DNA from: Pyrocephalus nanus
Lineage: Eukaryota; Chordata; Aves; Passeriformes; Tyrannidae
NCBI GenBank assembly: GCA_038380795.1
Contig: CM076274.1
Location: forward strand, 19,996,027 to 20,060,026
DNA: 64,000 nt
Reading direction: 5' to 3'
Position numbers and translations under genes: made by a program. Of this stretch, positions 20,484 through 29,376 are shown one piece after another. The notes beneath the pieces were generated by a model, which searched no databases, was not told where the DNA came from, and was given only the letters and a program-made list of their open reading frames with translations. How positions within the stretch are numbered: position 1 is the first letter of the stretch; each line of letters starts with the position of its first letter.

Positions 20484-20644
20484 AAACAGGGAAACGACAT
20501 GAAACTTTTACAGCGAACACTGCCACCTACCGACGAAACAGGAGAACTGCAACAAAAGAAAAATGCACACCAGCGACACCCAGCGAACCCTTTTAATTCC
20601 CCCTTTTTTCCCTTCCTTTTTTTCTTTCTCTTAAGAGAAAGGGG

Positions 20645-20804
20645 TTAAGGTACGGGTTAGGGTTAGGGTACGGGTTAGGGTTAGAGTACGGGTTAAGATT
20701 AGGGTTAGGGTACGGGTTAGGGTTAGGGTACGGGTTAGGGTTAGGGTAAGGGTTAGGGTTAGGGTACGTGTTAGGTTAGGGTACGGGCTAACCCTAACCC
20801 TAAC
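20645..20804 (+). repeat. Interstitial telomeric repeats with inverted end
   Basis: TTAGGG units are interspersed regularly with TACGGG variants (roughly TTAGGG-TTAGGG-TACGGG), plus a few TTAAGG, TAAGGG and TTAGAG. From about 20785 the orientation flips: GGGCTAACCCTAACCCTAAC. The block therefore ends as TTAGGG facing CCCTAA, the head-to-head arrangement seen where two chromosome ends have joined. Confidence 0.93.
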
Positions 20805-20808
20805 AAAT

Positions 20809-21045
20809 AAGATGGCCGGGCCCTGACCGGAAGTCGTCCAGCCTACAACCAAGATGGCGCTGCCCCACCGGAAGTCCTCCAGCCTACAAAAAAGATGGCG
20901 GCGCCCTACCGGAAGTCCTCCAGCCTACAAATAAGATGGCGGCGCCCTACCGGAAGTTTTCCAGCCTACAAATAAGATGGCGGCGCCCTGACCGCAAGTC
21001 CTCCAGCCTACAAATAAGATGGCGGCGCCTTTACCGGAAGCAGCT
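20809..21045 (+). repeat. YY1/ETS tandem array, 6 units (array 1)
   Basis: Six units of 41-42 bp each hold AAGATGGCGGCGCC (or a close variant), then ACCGGAAGT, then CCTCCAGCCTACAAATA. AAGATGGCGGC is the canonical YY1 motif and ACCGGAAGT the canonical ETS/GABP motif. One unit has GACCGCAAGT, which breaks the ETS core, and the last is cut short after ACCGGAAG. The array sits between two telomeric blocks, with all YY1 motifs pointing right. Confidence 0.92.
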
Positions 21046-21052
21046 CTGCTTT

Positions 21053-21160
21053 GGGTTAGGGTTAGGGTTAGGGTTAGGGTTAGGGTACGGGTTAGGGTAT
21101 GGGTTAGGGTACGGGTTAGGGTATGGGTTAGGGTTAGGGTTAGGGTTAGGGTTAGGGTTA
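21053..21160 (+). repeat. Second interstitial telomeric block
   Basis: About 18 TTAGGG-type units run on + without inversion. The middle alternates TTAGGG with TACGGG and TATGGG; TATGGG is what CpG deamination of TACGGG would give. The block follows directly on the last YY1/ETS unit. Confidence 0.95.
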
Positions 21161-21344
21161 GCTCTGAATATGTCCGGAGGTTTCAGTGGGGAGAAAAGAG
21201 CAGTGGAAGAAAAGCACCCTAAACAGTAGCCAGTGGGGATTATCGGGTTTTGCAGCCAAGATAAACAAGTACAGAGATGAGGGAATCGGGCTCCGATTAA
21301 TAATGATTTGATGGGTGTACGAATCATTCCTGGCCGCTTAGAGT

Positions 21345-21475
21345 TCGCGCGCCCCCCGGCTCGCGCCGGCCCCGCCCCCGGCTCGCGCCGGCCCCTGCCC
21401 CCGGCTCGCTCCGGCCCCGCCCCCGGCTCGCACCGGCCCCGCCCCCCGGCTCGCGCCGCCTCTGCCCGCGCCCCC
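21345..21475 (+). repeat. GC-rich ~22-bp minisatellite
   Basis: About five units of CCGGCCCCGCCCCCGGCTCG-type sequence are very CpG-rich and carry repeated GGGCGG/CCGCCC Sp1-like boxes. The array leads directly into module B1. Confidence 0.85.
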
Positions 21476-21930
21476 AAGTCATGCGCCTGCCTGAGGGACC
21501 AAGCACCATTCTGTCTCCTCCCATGAGGGACAGCCCCATGAGTGGGCAGTGAGGATGACGAGGGGCGGGACAGCCTCAGGTGTGGCCAGTGAGGATGACG
21601 AGAGGCGGGACAGCCCCATGAGTGGGCAGTGAAGATGACGAGGGGCGGGCCCTGCTGGGCGGTTATCTGGGGCTTTTGGAGGGGGTCCTTCTTTCGGTGG
21701 GGATTTTCTGCAGAGGAGCAGTCGATTCCAAGGAGTCTCTCCAGCGGTGACAGTGGGGGCGTCTCACCGTGGCTGGGCCAAGCACCTGAGGTACCTGGAT
21801 CATCGCTCAAGGAAGGGGCCGAGGGATGAGCCGTGTGCCGGGGAGCAGCGCAGGACAACAGGTAGGGGAGTGTGGGGGTGCAGGGAAGATGCAGCTCGGA
21901 CTGGAGGAAGAGCTTGGAGGTTTCTTTTCT
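21456..21930 (+). repeat. Duplicated module B, copy 1
   Basis: This module is shared at high identity and in the same orientation with 52789-53303. It contains three copies of a 40-bp tandem unit (GGGCAGTGAGGATGACGAGG...; starts 21543, 21583, 21623). It also holds a candidate splice donor, GGACAACAG|GTAGGG, at 21861/21862, conserved in the other copy as ACAG|GTGGGG. This could be the first exon of a noncoding transcript family. No protein family was recognised. Confidence 0.85.
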
Positions 21931-22750
21931 GTGTGTGCAAGTGCACATCCACCCCCGGGTCAGAGAGTCAGAGGTGTTTCTTGCACACCAGACACCACAG
22001 CCCCAGGTACCAGGAGCCTGCAGATGCTCTGCATTGCAATCCACAGCCTCCCTCAATCCTGCATGGGAAAGCAAAGGGATTTTTCCTCCTTAGGGAGGAA
22101 AACACACAACAGCAAGTGCTGTCCCAGGTGAGCTGGCCCTCAATTAGGAGTTTAAAACGCCTTCTGCATGGTTACAAAGTGCCACAAGGGGTTTGATTTT
22201 GTACTCCATTGGTGGTTTCAGAGCCAAAGTGCTCAGCAATGCCATCCCAGTTGTTTGGAGGCGCTGCTGTGGAATTGGGCTAGGGATGCTGCTGGGGCTG
22301 TGGGTGCCATGGCCACCGTCAGGTTAAAAGCGTGGCAGTGGGCTCTGGAGGGGCTGCTGGAAGCTGCAGCCCGGGGTCCCAGCTGCAGCTGTGGGTGCAC
22401 AGCTGGAATGTTAGGCTCTGGTCCTGTGTTTTGGAATGCTTTTTTTGGAGGGAAGGGAAGGGTGCTGCTGGGGCAGGACAGGACAGAAGGAAAGGGTGCT
22501 GCTGGGGTGGTCCAAGCCTTTTCTTTTCAAGGAAGCTCCAAACTGGGTGGCAATCAGCTACTGAAGTATCTGTGTTGGGGGTTTTCCAAATGGTTGGTTA
22601 CCCAGCGCCCTTGACATGGGTGTCCTGTGTTTCCACCCACCCCTTTAGACTCCCTTTTGGGAGACAGACAAACCCAGCAAGCATCAAAGGTGGGAGTGAA
22701 GGACAGGGAATGGCAGCTCTTGGCTAACGCTGTCCCCACTGTCCCCACAG
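21931..22750. other. Sequence before the FGF5-like exon
   Basis: This is GC-rich and noncoding, with G-rich patches (GGTGCTGCTGGGGCAGG, twice near 22460-22510). FGF5 exon 2, which would encode residues ending ...KKGKLHAS, was sought and not seen here or elsewhere in the window. Confidence 0.5.
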
Positions 22751-23092
22751 GCCCGGTTCCCAGCAGACTGCCATTTCCAGGAGCGCTTCCAGGAGAACAG
22801 CTACAACACCTACGCCTCAGCCATGCACCGCAGCCCACGCTCGGGGTGCCAGTGGTACGTGGCCCTCAACAAGCGGAGCAAAGCCAAGAGGGGCTGCAGC
22901 CCCCGTGCCCGGCCCCAGCATGTCTCCACACACTTCCTGCCTCGCTTCTGGCAGCCGCAGCCCCCTGAGCTCACCTTCACCGTCGCCCTCCCAGAGAAGA
23001 AGCCCCCGCTGCCGAAGCCAAAGGTTGCCCCATCCCCACCTCGGAAGAACGCTGGCCCCATCAAGTACCGGCTGAAGTTCCGCTTTGGGTAG
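22751..23092 (+). CDS. FGF5: FGF5-like terminal exon (exon 3 only)
   Basis: After a pyrimidine-rich acceptor (CCCACTGTCCCCACAG) comes an intact 113-codon exon ending in TAG. It encodes the C-terminal half of an [47 protein letters not shown] and the end KYRLKFRFG match FGF5 far better than FGF3, 4, 6, 7 or 10, including the FGF5-specific Pro/Lys-rich tail. FGF5 is a secreted heparin-binding ligand of FGFR1, known for ending the hair growth phase in mammals. The basic heparin-binding strand is intact. Compared with the mammalian protein it is clearly diverged and almost every codon ends in G or C. Exons 1 and 2 are absent from the window, and only 1.6 kb separates the exon from telomeric repeats. 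It may be the true gene at a chromosome end, with earlier exons missing or elsewhere, or a duplicated orphan exon. Confidence 0.85.
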   Translation, partial: ARFPADCHFQERFQENSYNTYASAMHRSPRSGCQWYVALNKRSKAKRGCSPRARPQHVSTHFLPRFWQPQPPELTFTVALPEKKPPLPKPKVAPSPPRKNAGPIKYRLKFRFG

Positions 23093-24760
23093 TGCCACGG
23101 TGGGGACCCCGGTGCTGGAGAGACTGGGCAGCTTTTGGGGCTGACCCCACGGGACACCTGCGTCCCCCTCCCCAGATGGACACAGGAGATCTCCAGGTCT
23201 TCTCTTCACCGCCCGAGCCGGGTGGCATCTCCAGAGGTGTGTGTTGGGATGACACAGCTTGGGCTTTCCAAAGAGTATTCCTGTGGTGAACTGAAAACAC
23301 TGAATGGACCTCGGGTTAGTGTTCTGATGCCGAAAGATACAGAAAGGTACCTCTACAGCGAACGTATTTTTTTACCTTGTTTTCACTAGTGACTTCTTTG
23401 ACAATCATTTTCATACGAGAGATGCTCAGAGCCAAGCGGCTTTGTTTGTTTTTCTTGCATCTCTTTCTTGCTGCACTTTTTCCTCCAACCTTACCTCAGA
23501 CACCGGATATCCAGGTCTGCCCCTTCCTCTTCTCCTACAAATCAGCTCCTCCCTTCCACCCTGAAAGAGCAAAACCAAGCTCTGCAAATTCACTCCCCTT
23601 GTGGTGCAAGGGAGGTGGGTATTAAAACTCCTTGTTGGCAATAATAGACACATGTATGTATTTTTGAAGGGTTGCAGGCTTGGGAAGGGCAGCTGTTTGC
23701 AGCTCCGCTCCTGGGGTGTCTCCCGTTCTTCCCTGAACAAGCGGAGGAGCGAGTCTACTTCTGTCCCTCCAAGTATGGATTTGATGTCTGTGTTTAAATT
23801 ACCTCTGCCCTGGTGCTGGGGCATAGCTGTTGCCTGGCAGAGCCCCTCCACACCCCTGCTCCCTGGAGACAGGGACACCTGTGGTCCCTGGGTGCCCACT
23901 GGTTTCTTGCAACAGTTTTTGCTGCTGATTTATTTTACCATTCACAATACATTTGCAGAGGTGGGGATCAAGGATTTTATTTTACAGTGAGCGTGGTGAG
24001 GTGGCAATAATACTGTTACAACTGCTTGTCCCTTTGGAAGTGTTTCCCCCTCCCCGGGTTGCCAGTGTTTCTCTGTGTGATGTACTCTGTGTACACTGTG
24101 CGTATGGAGTTTGTAATCAGTCTTTAGCTGAGCTGCTGTGGGTACAGACAACAGTAGCGTTGAACCTCACCGGTGAAGCCTTAATAGGAGCCCAGGTGGG
24201 CTCACGTGGGCAGAACCCCTCCAGACTTGAGCTGCCAGCGTCTGGCAGCAACAATGAGGGTGAGCGGCAGGGCTGAGCCTCTTCTCCAAATGTCATTGTG
24301 CTACAAATGACTGTTTGCACTGAGATCACATTTTTTTGCCTGTCATCCTTCTGGGCAGCCCCTGCTCCACGTATGGGGATGGATGGACCTGCCGGAATAA
24401 AAGAGTTGTGTTTCATTTTATAACCTGGTTGTGTAATCTCTTGTCTGTCTGTGCCTTCTTTTCTTCTCCTGAAGGAGAAACAAGTGCTGCTGAATTGGCT
24501 CTGTGTGTTTTTGCCTGGGGTCTGGTCAGCGCAGTGTCGGCAATGGGGTGAAGCACAGCCCACGCTCCCTGTGCCGTGTTCTGCAAACTGTGCACTGGGA
24601 CATCCTTCCTGATGGCTCCTCTGGGGCAGGTGTTTGGATCTGGATCACGACAAGGTACAGGTGAGGATTTGGATCGCAGCAGGGTCAGGTGAATACGGGC
24701 CATGTACCCCTGGTCACTTCCAGCCAGACAGCCTGACTGCGGATGTACGAAATGCAAATG
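23093..24760. other. Presumed 3' UTR and downstream of FGF5-like exon
   Basis: There is no further coding sequence. AATAAA at 24396-24401 would give a 3' UTR of about 1.3 kb, and no clearly better signal was seen earlier. Confidence 0.5.
24396..24401 (+). terminator. Candidate poly(A) signal, FGF5-like exon
   Basis: AATAAA is followed by GTTGTGTTTC and TGGTTGTGT, which suit a GU-rich downstream element. Confidence 0.4.
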
Positions 24761-24787
24761 CTGCTGCTGCTGCTGCTGCTGCTGCTG
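24761..24787 (+). repeat. (CTG)9 microsatellite
   Basis: Nine uninterrupted CTG triplets lie in noncoding sequence. It is a potentially variable locus. Confidence 0.95.
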
Positions 24788-25028
24788 GGCCATTCAGCAG
24801 GTGGGCACCATCAGGTATAATTAGTGCTCAGGTCACCTCAGTGAACTAACGGAATGAAAATTTTGCAGGTGCCATCCTCAGCACCACCCAGGCAGGTGCC
24901 TGGAGTTCTCTGGGCAGGTAAGAGAGAAGGGAACGTGCTGGACACTTGCTACTGCTGCCTCCCCTCAGAGGCAAAAGGTATTGTTTTAATTTTTTTTTTA
25001 ATAGAAAATTCTTACGGATAACTATGAC

Positions 25029-25031
<3 letters not shown>

Positions 25032-25064
<33 letters not shown>
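25032..25064 (+). repeat. A33 homopolymer
   Basis: This is a run of 33 A. No retroposed gene body is recognisable upstream, so I do not call it a processed pseudogene tail. Confidence 0.9.
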
Positions 25065-25067
<3 letters not shown>

Positions 25068-27415
25068 TAGAGCTTTACTGTTAGAATAGTAATTAAAACA
25101 TCGCTGTGTTGCAGCAAAGAGGTCTGTACCAGGCAGAGAGCAGCCCCAGCAAAGAGATTAGGGTCAGGAACCCAACAAACACACCCTGTTCCTTTTGAGC
25201 ACCCTTCGGCAAGAGAATTCACTAGGTTTGCTTATCAGGAGGGGACTGAAGGCCTTACAATACGGTAAATGTTTCTGTTAAATTTAAAACCTTCCAGTGG
25301 ACAACTTGAGGAGCTTGTAAGGAATAAAGCTAACTTGTTCAGGGTGCTTCTTGCATTTCAAAAGTGATTTCCCTGGTGGCTTACTCTTATTTACAAGTGC
25401 TGATTGCATTTAAGCCTTCCTGACTCCTGCTTTTGCTTTGTGGCACTGGCCAGCCCCTGCCCTGAGTAGGACAGGGAGCCCCGAGCCTCCTGATCCCTGC
25501 TCCCTGGGCAAGCGTCCCCTCCTGCCCTTGGGCAGGCTGGTAGGAACAGTGCTGCTGCAGAAGCAATGGGAGGGGGGGGTCTGCTCTGTGTTGTGACTTT
25601 GAGGGAGGCAGAACTTCTGTGATGGCCCAGAAAGAAGGCTCCAGCTTTGCAGCTCTGAGTGTGCCATAAATCATCCTGTCAGCCACTCCTGTTTCCAGTG
25701 AATAAATCCCAGTGGATTTATCCTCTTGGCTTCAAGCACTGGGGCACTAATTGCTGGACTGTTAAGCAGACTTCTCTACTTATTTTGCGTAAAAGCTCTT
25801 GGTCTTGTCTTTACATCTTGCTGTATACAGAGGGAAAACCTGCTGGGAAAACAAACAGCGACGGGGGCTCTCCTGCCTCTCTTTTTGGGGAGCTGAGGGC
25901 AGCAGGCCATGCTAGGGAAGGGGCTCTGCATTTGGGGACGTGGGGAGGTCTGGCTGCTGGCAGCAAGCAAGGGGGTGGGGCTGGCTGGGGGGCCTGTGTG
26001 TGGGACCAGTGGCCTCTCTGGGGGACAGAATCCTGGAGCAGGCAGAGCAGCACTGGGATGAGCTGAGTGGTGGGTGGACTCCCGAGAGCCAGGATGCAAG
26101 AGGATAACACAGGTCTGTGAAGTTCTCTGCCCCAGGACACCAGCGTGGTGCCTCTGAGCTCTTTGTCAGCAGGGCTAAAAAGGGCACAATTACTCCCTGT
26201 GGACCGATAGGCCAAAGTCGTCTTTCTTCTCTCTCATTCCCATTCTGACTCCTCTTTTCCTGCAGTCTTGCCTGTGGCTTAGGCAGAGCACGAGGGGGTC
26301 GCTGGAACCTCAGCTCACACTACGATGGGAGCAGCATTGGAAAAACCTCAGAGGCTCCCGTGAGGCCCGGACACCGTGTTTGCTCTGCAGAGCTGGTGTT
26401 GGAGCCCAGCCGGGAGCCTTCAGGCTGTGCTGCCCAGGCTGCAGTGATGGGGTGCTCCCCTGGGAGTAACCCCAAACTGAGTTGAGCAGCCGAGGGGTAG
26501 CCGTGCCTTAGTGTGAGGAGCTGCACGTTGTGAGGGGTTGGAAGGCATGCTGGGATTTTTTGGGGGCTTTTTCTTGCTTTTCTCGTCTCCGTTTTGACCA
26601 GTGTGGTGCTGGGGAAAAAAAGCTAGAAAGAAAACCAGTTGAAGGGAACTGTCACCTTCAGAGGAGGCGCAAATCCTCCTGGAGCTGAGGAAGGGGATGA
26701 GGGGAGTCCAGCATAGTGCGGTGAGCTGCCACTTGCCCCCAAGGCCCTTCTTTTGGAGGCATTTGTTGACTTTCTGAAATAAAAAAAGCGCCTCCCTATC
26801 ATCTTGTTTGCAACCCTAACAGCCACCCCTGCAGGTATGTGTCATGTTCCAGACTCCCAGAGGGATTTGTGTATGTCCTGTGCTGGTGGATGCAGGACAT
26901 CCTTTAGCAGAAGGGAGAGGATTTGGGGAGGAGCTGTCAAGCTTGGGTGCGTCAGAAAACCCCCTTTGCCCCCCACCTTTGTGCACCCCCAGATATCCTT
27001 TGTCCTCTCTTTTCTCCACCCCTTTCCTCCTCTCCTCTTCTTGACCCCTGTTTTCCCTCTGCCTTGAACTCCCCATCTTGTACCCACCCTCCCTCTCTTT
27101 ATTTCTGCCTTTGGGGGTGAGTAAAAAGGGGTGGGGGAGTCCAGGGGTGATGAGGTCATCAGGGGCATCCCGATGCCCAGCAGGTGAGTGGGGGATGAGA
27201 GGGGTCATATGGAGTCCTCCCCGAAAAGGGAGGCTAAGCCCAAAAATGCCTGAAAATTTAAAAGTTACCATCTCTCTTTTTTTCTATCTATTGAAATGCT
27301 AACTGACATATACATTGACTTCAAAAGAGAGCTCCGTCTCTACTTTATTATAGCCAGGATCTTGTAGTGTAAGAAATGCAGGATACAGAAGGAGGGGGGG
27401 CTTTGAAAGCAGGAC
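25065..27415. other. Noncoding moderately GC-rich stretch
   Basis: No exon or repeat family was recognised. Open frames on both strands overlap one another and look like composition effects. Confidence 0.45.
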
Positions 27416-27850
27416 GAATGAAGCTCCAAGGCGCGTGCCAGTGCGAGGACGGCAGGCAGAGCTCTGGGTCGTGGCTTTGCCGGCCGCTCTCCCTTTCCCC
27501 AGGGGGCTCTCGAGGATCGCTGCTGCCGCCTGCAGGCGGCGCGCGGTACTGCAGGGAAAGCCGCGCGGCGAGCCGGATGCAGCCCCGTGGAACTGCGCTG
27601 CTGCAGCGAGTCTGGCCAGGCGCCCGTTCCCTGGCGGCATGTCCGGCTGGCGCCGGCAGCAAGGGAAGGGCCGGCGGGCCGGGGCTTTGGCCAGATTATG
27701 GTACTTTTGCCCCGCTTATCCTGCCGTGAGTCGCTTTGAGTGGGACATGCCCCCTTTGAGCTTTCCCCGGAGCCTGTGCCATTACGGTCAGCACGGGGGA
27801 ACGAGGAAAAGCCAAATATGCCTTAACGTTCTCTGCCCCGCAGGACGCCG
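27416..27850. promoter_or_regulatory. CpG island before array 2
   Basis: CpG-dense sequence (CGCGCGGTACTGCAGG, CCGCGCGGCGAGCC, GGCGCCGGC) leads into the large YY1/ETS array. It is likely part of the same promoter region. No coding frame can be supported. Confidence 0.5.
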
Positions 27851-27851
27851 T

Positions 27852-28522
27852 GACCGGAAACTCTCGAGCCACACTAAAGATGGCGATGCCCTCACCGGAA
27901 GTCGTCACAGCCCACACTGAAGATGGCGCCGCCCTGACCGGAAGTCCTCCAGCCTACAAATAAGATGGCGGCGCCCTACCGGAAGTCCTCCAGCCTACAA
28001 CCAAGATGGCGGCGCACGGACCGGAAGTCCTCCAGCCTACAAATAAGATGGCGACGCTCTACCGGAAGTCCTCCAGCCTACAACCAAGATGGCGCCGCCC
28101 TACCGGAAGTCCTCCAGCCTACAAATAAGATGGCGGCGCCCTGACCGGAAGTCCTCCAGCCTACAAGCAAGATGGCGGCGCCCGGACCGGAAGTCCTCCA
28201 GCCTACAAATAAGATGGCGGCGCCCTGACCGGAAGTCCTCCAGCCTACAAGCAAGATGGCGGCGCCCGGACCGGAAGTCCTCCAGCCTACAAGCAAGATG
28301 GCGGCGCCCTGACCGGAAGTCCTCCAGCCTACAAGCAAGATGGCGGCGCCCGGACCGGAAGTCCTCCAGCCTACAAGCAAGATGGCGCTGCCCTACCGGA
28401 AGTCCTCCAGCCTACAAGCAAGATGGCGGTGCCCTACCGGAAGTCCTCCAGCCTACAACCAAGATGGCGACGGCCGGACAGAAAGTCCTCCAGCCTACAA
28501 GCAAGATGGCGCCGCTCTACCG
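27852..28522 (+). repeat. YY1/ETS tandem array, 16 units (array 2)
   Basis: Sixteen AAGATGG(C/G)-headed units with a 41-42-bp period follow the plan of array 1: AAGATGGCGGCGCC, a short spacer (CTACC, CTGACC or CGGACC), CCGGAAGTCCTCCAGCC, TACAAATA/GCA. The first two units are the most diverged (CCGGAAACTC; CCGGAAGTCGTCACAG). Units 8-12 alternate CTGACC and CGGACC spacers, suggesting two-unit duplications. In unit 15 the ETS core is lost (GGACAGAAAGT), and the last unit runs into a different repeat at CTACCGGCACG. All motifs point right. Confidence 0.95.
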
Positions 28523-28800
28523 GCACGCCGTCTCCCCCCCCGCCGGGGCTACCGGCACGCCGTTCCCCCCCCCCCCCGCCGGGGCTACCGGCACGCCGTT
28601 CCCCCCCCCCCCCGCCGGGGCCGCCGGCACGCCGTCCCCACCCCCCGCCGGGGCCGCCGGGGCCGGAGCTGCCGCCGCAGCCGCCACGCCCCCCTGGCCC
28701 GCTCCACCCCGCCCCCCTGGCCCGCGCCACCCCGCCCCCCTGGCCCGCGCCACCCCGCCCCCCTGGCCCGCCCCGCCCCAACCCCCTGCCCAGCCCCCCT
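28521..28800 (+). repeat. GC-rich minisatellites after array 2
   Basis: Four units of about 34 bp, built from CTACCGGCACGCCGT and C9-14 and GCCGGGG, are followed by about four units of 23 bp, CCCCCTGGCCCGCGCCACCC. The first unit shares CTACCGG with the YY1/ETS unit, so it may have arisen by slippage from it. Confidence 0.85.
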
Positions 28801-28835
28801 GTTCCCTCCTCGTCCCCGCCCAGCTTGGTGCTCTG

Positions 28836-28934
28836 ATGGGGCTGGGCTGCGCCGCCGGAATCCTCCTTCCTTCTCCAGGAAGCTGCACGTGGCTCAGCCA
28901 CGAGGACGACCGAGCGAGCGGCCGTTTCATTTCG
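28836..28934 (+). other. Candidate noncoding first exon
   Basis: The sequence holds GCGCCGCCGGAAT and a CACGTG E-box, and ends at a strong donor, TTTCATTTCG|GTGAGT. A diverged copy of its first ~60 bp lies at 29173-29235, again with CCGCCGGAAG and CACGTG. It lies about 300 bp downstream of array 2, in the direction the YY1 motifs point. This is inference without transcript evidence. Confidence 0.3.
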
Positions 28935-28995
28935 GTGAGTGCGGGGGACTCCGCTTGGCTCTCTTCCATATCCCATCCCGCTCCGCTGCCGCTTC

Positions 28996-29150
28996 TTCGT
29001 CCCGTCCCGTCCCGCTTCCGCTCCGTCCCCCCCCAGCGTCCCGGTCCGCTCCGCTCCTTCCCCTCCCTGTGCCTGGCCACTGCCGTGCCACCCCGTCCCG
29101 TCCCATCCCGTCCCGTCTCGTCTCGTCTCGTCCCGTCCCGTCCCCACGCC
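28996..29150 (+). repeat. CGTCC-type pentanucleotide clusters
   Basis: Two patches (about 28996-29015 and 29088-29145) are made of CGTCC, CGTCT and CATCC pentamers, such as TCGTCTCGTCTCGTCCCGTC. They share the CTCGTCCC word with the large minisatellite at the right end of the window. Confidence 0.7.
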
Positions 29151-29376
29151 CCTTGGTCTTGCGGTGCCGTGGTGATGGGCCGGGGCTGCGCCGCCGGAAG
29201 CCTCCCTCCTTCCCCGGAAGCTGCACGTGGCTTAAGCTCTATTGTCTCTGCCGCGGCCAGCGGAGACACGGCCATAGCGCCGATCCGCGCTCGGGGAGCT
29301 CTGGAGGGGCTGGTGGGGAGCGGCGGCCCGGCTGCAGTGCCGCTCCCGGCCGTGTCCGCCAGGCGGCGCCTGCGAG

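Noticed and set aside
25032..25064. A33 run as the tail of a processed pseudogene
   Set aside because: No coding or LINE sequence is recognisable on the 5' side and no target site duplication was seen.
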